Assembly: GCA_020431405.1 (NCBI GenBank)
Contig: JAGQIK010000628.1
Span: 1-32,698 of the forward strand
DNA: 32,698 nucleotides
Source: Myxococcales bacterium
GTDB lineage: Bacteria > Myxococcota_A > Polyangia > GCA-2747355
Direction: 5' to 3'
Of this stretch, positions 23,897-32,698 are shown one piece after another (the first letter of the stretch is position 1; every line of letters starts with the position of its first letter). The notes beneath the pieces are model-generated. The model saw nothing but the letters and a program-made list of their open reading frames with translations, did no database searches and was not told where the DNA came from. The position numbers and the translations under genes were made by a program.

Positions 23897-24817
23897 ATGC
23901 GCTCGCCAGAGTCGTTGCTGCCGCGCACGCGCGCCGCGGTCGGTTGCGGGCACTGCCAGCGGCTCGGCGCGCACCAGAGCTGCCCGACCTGCGGCCGGCC
24001 GGTGTGCGGTGGCTGCCGCGCGCGGCGCCTGGTCTGTCCCTCGCCGCGCCCGCGCGCGCTGCGGCTCGGCCTGTGGCGCGTGGTGGATGTCGACGAGGGC
24101 GAAAACCTCGCCCTGCTGCGCAACACCTGGCTCGACCGCCACGCGCTGCTCGATCTCGAGCGCGGCGAGATCGTCGAGCGGCTGCGCGCCGACCTCGCCG
24201 GGCCGCGGCTTTCGGGCACGCGCTGGCGCGAGCCGAGCGTGCTCGACCGCCTCGACGACGTGGTCGAGCGCGTGCGCGACCCGAGCGACGCCGTGCTCTG
24301 CCGCGATGTCTGCTACATCAACGATCTGCTGGTGCTCGGCCTCGGCGGCGGATTGCTCATCGCGCAGCTCTCGCAGGCGCGCGTGCAGGTGCGCATCACG
24401 CTGCCCGAGGTGGTGTGGGTGCGTATCGCGGGCGACCACGTCTTCGCGCTCGACGCCTCCTCCAACGTGTGGGTGCTGGCCATCGACCGGCGCCTGCATC
24501 CGCGCGCCTGGCGCCGCCACTGCCTCAGCTTCGCCGAGGGCAACGTGCGCTCGGGCGTGCTCGGCGCGCGCTTTCGCGTGGCGCTCGAGGAGGCCGGACG
24601 CCTGCTGGCGCTCGGCGCCCCCGACGGCGTCGACGTGGTGCTCGACCCGCGTGGCTCGCGTCAGCGCCAGCGGTTGCCGTTTCGCCCGCCGTCGCTGTTG
24701 CGCGTGCTCTCGCGGCGGCGCCTGCTGCTCGCCGCGGGCGGCAGCGAGCTGCGCATCTGGCCCTTCGACACCTCGCCCGAGATCTCGGGGCAGCGTCCGA
24801 GCACCTTTCGCCTGTAG
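23897..24817 (+). CDS. zinc-finger protein with propeller-like C-terminus, unknown
   Basis: The 306-residue product begins with a compact cysteine cluster, Cys17, 20, 29, 32, 37, 40 and 47 (CGHCQ..CPTCGRPVCGGC), which should bind one or two zinc ions. The rest is rich in Leu, Arg and Val. It has repeating beta segments of the kind seen in WD40-like propellers: VCYINDLLVLGLGGGLLIAQL, VVWVRIAGDHVFALDASSNVWVLAIDRRL and LLLAAGGSELRIWPFD. No enzyme motif is seen and I cannot name the family. The start is uncertain: no Shine-Dalgarno precedes the ATG, and the 125 bases before it contain no clear promoter. The lipoprotein gene at 24830 follows by 12 bases. Confidence 0.68.
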   Translation: MRSPESLLPRTRAAVGCGHCQRLGAHQSCPTCGRPVCGGCRARRLVCPSPRPRALRLGLWRVVDVDEGENLALLRNTWLDRHALLDLERGEIVERLRADLAGPRLSGTRWREPSVLDRLDDVVERVRDPSDAVLCRDVCYINDLLVLGLGGGLLIAQLSQARVQVRITLPEVVWVRIAGDHVFALDASSNVWVLAIDRRLHPRAWRRHCLSFAEGNVRSGVLGARFRVALEEAGRLLALGAPDGVDVVLDPRGSRQRQRLPFRPPSLLRVLSRRRLLLAAGGSELRIWPFDTSPEISGQRPSTFRL

Positions 24818-24829
24818 AATCTCTGTCGC

Positions 24830-25468
24830 ATGCGTGTGCTGCTCTTGTCTTTGGCCGTTGTGGTCGCTGGTTGTCCCGGCGGCGGGGACAGCAGCTGCAT
24901 CGAGCCGCCGGGCTGCAGCGGGCAGGGCAGCTGCTGCAACGCCGCGTCGCTCTGCCAGCGTGTCGTCTGCCAAGGCAACGCCTACGTCTGCGAGTCATCG
25001 GGCGCGGCGTTCACCTGGAACACCTCGCCGACCAGCGCGGCGTGTCAGAGCACCGTCGACCTCGGACCACCGCCACCCGACGGTCCGTCGCCCGACGCGC
25101 CGGCCGACGCCAGCGTGGATACGGTCGACAGTATCGCGCCCGACATGGGGCAGGGGCTGACCTGCAGCAACGGCGACGTGACGTTCACCTTGAAGGCCAA
25201 GCTGGTGGCGTGCACCAAGCCCGTGCTGGTGGCGCAGAGCCCGACGCCCTATCCGTGGATCGGCGGCGGCATCCGCGACACGGTGAGCAAACAGGTCGAC
25301 TGGGATACGGGGCCCAAGATCGAGGCCGGCGGCAGCGACTCCAAGTGGACCTTCAGCAACGTGCAGGTGCCTTGCGGCACGAGCGGGCCGTGGGAGCTCG
25401 TCTTCATGCGCGACGCCACCAACGGCGACACCAGCCTCGGCACCATCGTCGCGACCTGCACGCCCTGA
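24830..25468 (+). CDS. lipoprotein with Cys-rich head and Asp/Pro linker
   Basis: This 212-residue lipoprotein has a textbook signal: MRVLLLSLAVVVAGC, lipobox V-A-G-C, Cys15. A Cys-rich head follows (CSGQGSCCNAASLCQRVVCQGNAYVC), then a linker rich in Asp and Pro (PPPDGPSPDAPADASVD), and a beta-rich C-terminal domain of about 90 residues with two more cysteine pairs (LVACTKP, QVPCGTS). The linker is of the type that carries lipoproteins away from the membrane in myxobacteria. Function is unknown. TAGAAT is nine bases before the ATG and no ribosome site is seen, so a leaderless transcript is possible. It converges on the larger lipoprotein at 25494. Confidence 0.82.
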   Translation: MRVLLLSLAVVVAGCPGGGDSSCIEPPGCSGQGSCCNAASLCQRVVCQGNAYVCESSGAAFTWNTSPTSAACQSTVDLGPPPPDGPSPDAPADASVDTVDSIAPDMGQGLTCSNGDVTFTLKAKLVACTKPVLVAQSPTPYPWIGGGIRDTVSKQVDWDTGPKIEAGGSDSKWTFSNVQVPCGTSGPWELVFMRDATNGDTSLGTIVATCTP

Positions 25469-25493
25469 TCCGGCGGCGGCGGGGGCTTAGGGC

Positions 25494-27044
25494 CTAGAGC
25501 TTCTGGTATTCCTCGATCGACTTGATCTGCCCGGTGCCCGTGCCCTCGCGATAGATCTTGAGCGTCGTCGGCGTGGCCTCGATCTTGACCTCCTTGGGGG
25601 AGGTGGAGGCGATCGTCGGACAGTAGAAGTCCTCGAACCAGGCCGAGTTCTTGGTGTAGCGAAAGATCGCTGTGGTGATCGCGTTGGTGGCGGTGACTCG
25701 CTCGGTACGCTCGATAAACATCACCGTCGGTGAGAGCAGCGTGACGATGATCGAGCGTTTGGCCTGGTAGCCGCCGCCACTGGCGTCGGCCGCGGCGGTC
25801 AAGACGTAGGTGCCCGGCACTGGGTTGCCGCTGCTCGAGGTGGGCCACGCGCCGCTAGCCTGGGTCCAGGTGACCGTCAGCGCTTGCGAAGCCAACGCGA
25901 CGCTGTGGCAGGGCGCCGCACGGGTCACGCGCTCGAAGCGATAGGAGGTGCCGGTTCCCGCGCTGGTGCCGGCGACGTAGAGCGTGAAGCTCAGCGAGGT
26001 CGCCGTGAACGACACGTCGCGCGTGGCCACACCGCTCGGGCACTTCGTCAGCGCACGCCAGGTGTTGAGCGTCTGCACCTCGACGAGCGAGAGCGTGCGT
26101 CGCGTCGCCGGCGCGCCGTCGATCTCCTCGACGATCTCGAGCTGCACGTTGTTGCCGATACGCGTGATGATGGCGCTGGCCTTGATCTTGTTCGCTACGG
26201 CCGGCGAGCTCGCAGGCAGGTTGGGATCGTAGGTGCTCGCCGCCTTGAGCACGTAGTCGTCGGCGGTGACCGCGCTGCGGTTGCTCGCCCCGGCCGGCAG
26301 CGTCGCCTTGACGTAGGTGTTGTCGACCTGCGGTGCGTTGGGGTCGAGGTACGCCGCGTTGCACTGCGCGCCGCCGCCATCGCCGCCGTCCGCGCCGGGG
26401 CCATCGGGCGTGCCGTCACTGCCGGGGCCATCGGGTGTGCCGTCGCTGCCAGGGGCGTCCACCGCGGCGTCGCCGTCCGTGCCGCCATCGGGCTGCGCGT
26501 TGCAGCGCGGCGTGCTTCCGACGGTATAGCTGCTGCCGGCGACCTCGACGCTCGCCTCGAAGCACGCGCTCGTGCCGGTGAGGATGCCGGTGAGCGACTT
26601 GACGGTGATCGTGCCGCTGAACGCACCCGACATGGTGACGGTGCCGCTGAGCGAGAACTCGAGGCCGTTGGCGCTGGGGGTGAGCGTGCCGGTGAAGCTT
26701 CCGTCGATGGTCACGCCTGCGATGGCGCACTTCTGCAGCTGCGCGCTGCCCTGAAAGCTGCCCGAGCCCGCAGGCTGCACGTCGACCGCGACGGAGCCGC
26801 CTTCGGGGCAGCTGACCGTGCCTTTGAGGGCGCTGGTGCGCTTGCCGACGGTCAGCGCCGCCGAGCGAGCGGCTGCGCTCGAGACGGCTTCACGCAGCGC
26901 CGTGGCGAGCCCGCCGACGACGCGGACGAGCGCCTGTTCGGCGCTGGCTTGGGAATTGATGGTCGTGCTGGAGCTGTCGCTGTCAGAGCAGGCGCCGAAG
27001 CTGAGGACGAGGACTGATAGGAGCAGAGAGCTTCTTAGTTTCAT
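25494..27044 (-). CDS. large beta-rich lipoprotein, unknown function
   Basis: The 516-residue protein has a lipoprotein-like signal (SLLLSVLVLSFGAC, Cys19). It then has a helical segment and a small beta domain with many Gly/Ser/Thr strands (about 75-180, LKGTVSCPEGGSVAVDVQPAG..). A tandem linker GSDGTPDGP comes next, followed by a C-terminal beta domain of about 290 residues. The last part (YVLTAAADASGGGYQAKRSIIVTLLSP) looks like an immunoglobulin or lipocalin-like fold but is not recognised. It lies downstream of the sigma factor on the same strand, 52 bases after its stop, so it may be a target or part of that transcript. TAGAGT is six bases before the ATG, and there is no Shine-Dalgarno. 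Confidence 0.85.
   Translation of the reverse strand: MKLRSSLLLSVLVLSFGACSDSDSSSTTINSQASAEQALVRVVGGLATALREAVSSAAARSAALTVGKRTSALKGTVSCPEGGSVAVDVQPAGSGSFQGSAQLQKCAIAGVTIDGSFTGTLTPSANGLEFSLSGTVTMSGAFSGTITVKSLTGILTGTSACFEASVEVAGSSYTVGSTPRCNAQPDGGTDGDAAVDAPGSDGTPDGPGSDGTPDGPGADGGDGGGAQCNAAYLDPNAPQVDNTYVKATLPAGASNRSAVTADDYVLKAASTYDPNLPASSPAVANKIKASAIITRIGNNVQLEIVEEIDGAPATRRTLSLVEVQTLNTWRALTKCPSGVATRDVSFTATSLSFTLYVAGTSAGTGTSYRFERVTRAAPCHSVALASQALTVTWTQASGAWPTSSSGNPVPGTYVLTAAADASGGGYQAKRSIIVTLLSPTVMFIERTERVTATNAITTAIFRYTKNSAWFEDFYCPTIASTSPKEVKIEATPTTLKIYREGTGTGQIKSIEEYQKL
26401..26454. repeat. two 27-base direct repeats in a lipoprotein linker
   Basis: Units 26401-26427 and 26428-26454 differ at three positions and encode the GSDGTPDGP linker repeats of the lipoprotein at 25494-27044. 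Confidence 0.85.
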
Positions 27045-27096
27045 GCGCCTACTCTAGGCTGCGGCCTGCACCGACCGCAGTAAGCTCGCGCACAGC

Positions 27097-27930
27097 TCAG
27101 GGCTCGCTGGCGAGGTGGCGGCTGATCGTCAGATCGAGCTCGCCGTCGACGAAACGAAAGAGGCTCTCGCACTCGGTGGGCGAGAGCTGCAGCTCGCTCA
27201 TCACGCGCTGGCGCGTGGCCTCGCGTACAGCGTCGCGAATGCGCGTGATCCAGCGGCGCGGGCGCGAGGCGTCGACGTCGTAGATACGCGCCATCTCGAC
27301 GAAGGACAGGCCGTGTACGAAGCGCTGGCGCAGCAGCGTGCGATCGCGCGGCTCGAGCGCGGCGAGCACGTCGGCGAGGATCGCTTTGAGCTGCGCCGAG
27401 GAGCGCTGTTTGAGGTAGCGCAGCTCGGGATCGCGCTCGGCGCCGAGCACGCGCTCGAGGCGGCGGTCGTCGTCTTCGCGGCGCGCGCTGGTCTTGCGCA
27501 GCAGCGCGAGCGCGATGCGCAAGGCGACCACGCGCAGCCAGGCCTCGAGCGGATGGCGGCCGTTGTAGCTGTAGATCGCGGCACGCCGCGTCTGGCGCTC
27601 GACAAACAGGTGCTCGCGCAGTCGCTGCATCGCCTCGTCGGTGGCGGCCGCCGAGAGGCCGCGCGCACCGATGGCGCTGCGCAAGCGCGGCCAATAGAGC
27701 GCCTCGAAGCGCGCCAGCGCCTCGTCGTGCCAGGCGGCGCAGCTGGCGGCGAGATAGACGTCGCCGGCGCGCAAGCTCGCTTCGTCGGCGTCGGCTTCGG
27801 CGTCGGCGTTCGCGTCGGCGTGGAGATCGAGAAAACGGGTCAGCTCGTCGGCGGTGAGCGGGACGTCGGGGTGCTCGCGCTGACCAACGCGCAGCAGCGC
27901 AGCGCGGATGTCGCTATCTCGCTCGTTCAT
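27097..27930 (-). CDS. RNA polymerase sigma factor, Myxococcus-type sigma-70 group
   Basis: This 277-residue sigma factor has region 2 at about 70-165 (EALYWPRLRSAIGARGL, RRAAIYSYNGRHPLEAWLRVVALRIALALLRK) and region 4 at about 190-245 (LEPRDRTLLRQRFVHGLSFVEMARIYDVDASRPRRWITRIRDAV), including the helix-turn-helix. It resembles the sigma-70 'gmx1' group that I remember as being conserved in myxobacteria. The N-terminal 65 residues contain a low-complexity Ala-Asp-Asn-Glu stretch (about 38-50) coded by hexamers. Its ATG at 27930 lies inside the last codons of the selenocysteine peroxiredoxin gene in another frame, so translation is probably coupled. No anti-sigma gene is adjacent; the zinc-finger kinase encoded divergently at 30059 is a candidate partner. 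Confidence 0.88.
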   Translation of the reverse strand: MNERDSDIRAALLRVGQREHPDVPLTADELTRFLDLHADANADAEADADEASLRAGDVYLAASCAAWHDEALARFEALYWPRLRSAIGARGLSAAATDEAMQRLREHLFVERQTRRAAIYSYNGRHPLEAWLRVVALRIALALLRKTSARREDDDRRLERVLGAERDPELRYLKQRSSAQLKAILADVLAALEPRDRTLLRQRFVHGLSFVEMARIYDVDASRPRRWITRIRDAVREATRQRVMSELQLSPTECESLFRFVDGELDLTISRHLASEP

Positions 27931-28444
27931 CGGCGTCGATGTCGGCCAGCACTTGGGCCGCGTGACGCGCCACCGAGACGTCTTCGTAGACGGCGCGCAC
28001 GATGCCGTCGGGCCCGATCAGATAGGAGATGCGCTTGGCCGCGGCCACCGAGGTGTTGGGCGCGGCGCCATAGGCGACGCCCATGCTGCGCGACGGATCG
28101 CTGAGCAGCTTGAAAGGGAAGCCGTGCTTGCGCGCGAACTTGGCGTTGTCGGCGACGCTGTCGAAGCTGACGCCGAGCACGACGGTGTTGGCTTTGTCGA
28201 AGTCTTGGATTCGATCCCGGAATCCTTTGCCCTCGATCGTTCAGCCAGGGGTGTCGGCGACCGGGTAGAACCACAGCACGACGTGCTTTCCGGCGAGCCC
28301 CGAGAGCGAGACGGTGCTGCCGTCGTGAGCGGGCAGCTCGAAGTCGGGTGCCGTGTCGCCGACGGCGAGCATGGTGGTGGGCGTTCGCCCGTGACGCAGC
28401 TGATCGACGCCGGCGCGCAGGATGCGGAAGATCTTGTTGGCCAT
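27914..28444 (-). CDS. selenocysteine peroxiredoxin (Bcp-type), in-frame TGA read as Sec68
   Basis: Two frame-matched open stretches are joined by one TGA at 28243-28241. Read through, they give 176 residues of a normal Bcp/AhpC-TSA peroxiredoxin: VGDTAPDFELPAHDG, VVLWFYPVADTPG, U68, then TIEGKGFRDRI, VLGVSFDS, KHGFPFKLLSDPS and YLIGPDGIVR. The TGA is exactly where peroxidatic Cys stands in P-x3-T-x2-C (Pro61, Thr65, Sec68). The protein has no cysteine at all, so no resolving Cys; it would be a one-Sec enzyme reducing hydroperoxides with an external thiol. A SECIS-like hairpin follows. Selenocysteine peroxiredoxins are known in other bacteria. A start at Met25 (28372) would give the usual 152-residue length. 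The sigma gene overlaps its 3' end. A nonsense mutation is the main alternative. Confidence 0.85.
28198..28243 (-). promoter_or_regulatory. candidate bacterial SECIS element just after the TGA codon
   Basis: Counting bases after the TGA: CGAGG (6-10) pairs with CUUCG (39-43, one G-U pair). An internal loop (GCAAA / AAGA) follows. GGAUUC (16-21) pairs perfectly with GAAUCC (29-34), closing a seven-base apical loop CGGGAUC (22-28). The loop guanines are 23-25 bases from the TGA, within the range known for bacterial SECIS elements, which bind SelB through a G-containing apical loop. The upper hairpin is 28207-28225. Confidence 0.7.
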
Positions 28445-30058
28445 CTGCGGGCGATCGTGGCACGGCGGGCGATTTTTTTGGGGCTCGAGGCGCCGCTTGG
28501 CGTGCCGAGCCGCATAGACCGGACATGAAGACCTTCGCCCTAGCCATCGTGGCGCTGCTCGCGTCGAGCGCGCCGGCGCTCGGCAAGAGCCCGCTGCCGC
28601 GCCTCACCCTGTCAGACTTTAAATATATCGGCGGTTTCAGGCTGCCCGCGGCCGACTTCGGCGTCTCGAGCCTCAACTACTCGCAGGGGCCCATCGCCTA
28701 CAACACCACCAACCACTCGCTGTTCATCGTCGGGCACGCGCACCAGCAGGCCATCGCCGAGTTCGCCATACCGACGGTGGTCAACGCCACGACGGTCAAG
28801 TCGCTGGCGATGGCCGCCTCGCCGCTGCAGGTCTTCACGCAGGTTTTGGGGCGTGCCGCCGGCGGCAACCCGCAGAGCATCGATCGCGTGGGCGGCATGT
28901 TCGCTGTGCAGGGGCCTTCGGGAATGGCGCTGGTGATCAACGGCTACGAGTACTACGACGCGCCCGCCGACAACACGCAGACCACGCTGGTGGCGCGCGA
29001 CGCGAGCAAGCTCGCCAGCACCCCCATCGACGGCTACTTCAAGCTGCCCGGGGCGGCGCACGCTTCGGGCTGGATCTCGCCGCTGCCGCCGGACTGGCAG
29101 GCAACGCTCGGCGGCACGCACATCACCGGGCATAGCAGCGGCGAGCCGATCATCGGCCGCCTCAGCGTCGGGCCGAGCGCGTTCGCGGTCGACCTCGTCA
29201 ACGACGTGCTCGGCGCCACGCTGTCTGCGCCGATCAAGACAGTCAAGCTGCTCGACTACAGCCTCACCAACCCGCTGCACAGCGATCTGTCCAACACCAG
29301 CAAGAGCAACGACATCTGGACGCACCTGTCGCGCGCGACCTACGGCTTCGTCGCGCCCGGCACGCGCACCTACGTCACCCTAGGCCACACCGGCGGCCAC
29401 AAAAGCGGCGTCTGCTACAAGTGCCGCGGCTGCGGAGGCTACTGCTCCAACGACCCGAGCGACAACGAGCAGCACTACTGGCTCTACGATCTCGACGACC
29501 TCGTGGCGGTCAAGAACGGTCAGCTGGCGGCGCACGCGGTGAAGCCCTACGAGCACGGCACGTTCAAGACGCCCATCGCCAGCGACACCATCGGCGGCGG
29601 CGCCTTCGATCCGCAAAGCGGCGTGCTGTATCTCTCGTTGCCAGGCGCCGACCGCGATCAAGGCACGTATTCCAACCCGCCGGTGATCGTCGCCTACCAG
29701 CTGCAGGCGGCGAGCGCGCCCGACGCTGGCGGCGGCAGCGCAGGCGATAGCGGGCCGGGGCCTGGTGCTGATGCGGGCGGCGGCGCGGATACGGGCGCCG
29801 GCGGGGTGGACCAGGGGGGCGCGAGCGCCGATGCCACCGCTGGCTCCGGGGATTCTTCCGTGGGCCCAGGCGCCGACGCGGCCGCGAGCGGCGGCGATGG
29901 CGGTGGCGTGACGGACGGCGACGATGCCGGCGCTTCGGGCTCGCGCGGAGAAGATGGCTGCTCGCTGGCCGGCGGCGCGACAGGCGGTGCGACGCTGCCG
30001 TGGCTGCTGCTGGCGTTGATGCTGTTGCGAAGAAGGCGCCGTACAATAGTCGGCGTCC

Positions 30059-31728
<1,670 letters not shown>

Positions 31729-31732
<4 letters not shown>

Positions 31733-32698
31733 CGCGCGCGCTCGCCGTCGTGCTGCTGCTTTCGTGCGTGCCTCGCGTGGCGCTGGCAGACGACGCGCAG
31801 CAGCTGCTGCGTCAAGCCGAGGCCAAGCGGCGCGAGGGTGATATCGCCGGGGCGCTGGCGATCCTCGCGCGCGCGGCCAAGCGCACGCGCGACGACGTGG
31901 CACTGGGGCGCATCCATCTGCTCGAGGCGCTCACGCACGGCACCGACGCGCCCGCGCGCGCGCGCGCCGCGTTCGTCGAGGCGCTGCGTCATGATCCGAC
32001 GCTCGATGTGAGCACGCAGCGCTACAAGCCGGCGCTGGTGCAGCTTTATCGCAGCGCGCGGGCGACGCTCTCGGGCACGCTGCGCGCGGAAGGGCCGGCG
32101 GGCGCGCGCGTGATCGTCGATGGCGCCGCCGCGGGGAGCGTGCCGGCGAGCAGCAAGCTCGAGGTCGGCCGCCACCTGGTGGAGATCCGCGACGGCGCTG
32201 GGCAGCTGTTGTTGCGCAAGGAGATCGTCGTGCGCGTCGGCGCTCTCGTGACGCTGCGCGCCGAGAGCACACGGGCAACGCGGCGAGCCGCGAGCAAGCC
32301 GACCGCGCCGGCCGCCGCGACACCTGCACGGCGCGGCTTCTGGCGCAGGCGACGTCTGTGGACCTGGATCGCGGCCGGCGCCACCGTCGCCGCCGCGGGC
32401 GTGGCGATCGGCTTTGGCCTCGCCGCGCGCGCAGCTCACGACGACGCCAGCGCGCGCGCCGACGCGTTGGGCAACGATCCGGTCGCCATGCGGCATGACG
32501 AGTCGCTGCTCGCCGCCATCTCGCGCCTCGACGACCGGCGCCTGGTGACCAACATGGCCTGGGCCGGCTGCGCCGCGTTCGGCGTCGCCGCGGCGGTGCT
32601 GCTCTTCGTCGAGGGTCGCGCCGAGGCGCCCGCCGAGCGAACGGAGCGTAGGTCATTGAGCGTCGCGCCCACCCTGGGCGGCGCGCAGCTGAGGTTGA
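31729..32698 (+). CDS. PEGA-domain envelope protein, cut by the window end
   Basis: This gene overlaps the kinase stop as ATGA and is still open at 32698, so only the first 323 residues are visible. A signal peptide (MTRALAVVLLLSCVPRVALA) precedes a helical TPR-like region (about 22-100, QQLLRQAEAKRREGDIAGALAILARAAKR). A PEGA domain (about 113-170, GARVIVDGAAAGSVPASSKLEVGRHLVEIRDGAG) follows. Two transmembrane helices are at about 210-230 and 276-296. The visible end, SVAPTLGGAQLR, resembles the start of a beta-barrel-like tail. Proteins of this layout commonly follow Ser/Thr kinases in myxobacteria and are thought to work with them at the envelope. Translation is coupled to the kinase. The C-terminus is not in the window. 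Confidence 0.85.

Noticed and set aside
27914-28444. Peroxiredoxin as a pseudogene broken by a nonsense mutation
   Set aside because: There is only one stop, it sits exactly at the catalytic residue, both flanks are well conserved in frame, and a SECIS-like hairpin follows. A random nonsense mutation would rarely fit all of these.
28445-28524. GC-rich stretch followed by a run of seven T as an intrinsic terminator
   Set aside because: I could not find a stable stem directly before the T-run, and the position between two divergent starts does not suit a terminator.

Overview
The window is a high-GC stretch of a bacterial chromosome. It is most likely from a myxobacterium or close relative (Myxococcota). 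Four things point that way. The protein at 28525-30117 ends in a MYXO-CTERM-like tail. Several lipoproteins carry Asp/Pro/Gly-rich linkers (5675-6973, 24830-25468, 25494-27044). The sigma factor at 27097-27930 resembles the Myxococcus-type sigma-70 group. A Ser/Thr kinase with an N-terminal zinc finger and a C-terminal PEGA domain lies nearby. Genes are dense on both strands and no gap exceeds 300 bases. I saw no tRNA, rRNA, CRISPR array, insertion sequence or phage gene.

Layout. 132-1902 holds small genes: two DUF1801 proteins, a possible CutA-like protein, a tiny lipoprotein and a coiled-coil protein. 1964-4861 (minus) is a two-gene cassette of a flavin-dependent halogenase-like oxidoreductase and an O-methyltransferase, which looks like a small natural-product tailoring unit. 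4973-9878 holds a Cys-rich Sel1-repeat membrane protein, a Kelch-like lipoprotein with a polysaccharide deacetylase, a sodium:solute symporter and an Hsp20 chaperone with a recognisable promoter. 9927-16228 (minus) holds an unknown exported protein and a compact operon: YihY/BrkB membrane protein, AceE-like thiamine-diphosphate E1 enzyme, PlsC-type acyltransferase. 16318-19986 (plus) holds a lipoprotein, a dihydroorotase with a His-to-Gln change in its first metal motif, and a large unknown membrane protein. 20098-23771 (plus) is a glycerolipid cassette: PlsB-like acyltransferase, GpsA and a HAD phosphatase resembling App1. 23897-27044 holds a zinc-finger protein and two convergent lipoproteins.

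The most interesting region is 27097-32698. On the minus strand a Bcp-type peroxiredoxin gene (28444 to 27914) has an in-frame TGA exactly at the peroxidatic cysteine. It is followed at suitable spacing by a two-part stem-loop that looks like a bacterial SECIS element. I read it as a selenocysteine peroxiredoxin with no cysteine anywhere. Its 3' end overlaps the start of the sigma factor gene, so the two are probably translationally coupled. Divergently, 81 bases away, run a MYXO-CTERM surface protein, a zinc-finger Ser/Thr kinase and a PEGA protein (cut by the window edge). Together these look like a signalling locus that could link peroxide reduction by selenium to a dedicated sigma factor. 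The selenocysteine reading is well supported by sequence; the regulatory link is inference.

Several genes lack a Shine-Dalgarno sequence but have a TANNNT box about six bases before the start codon, which suggests leaderless transcripts.
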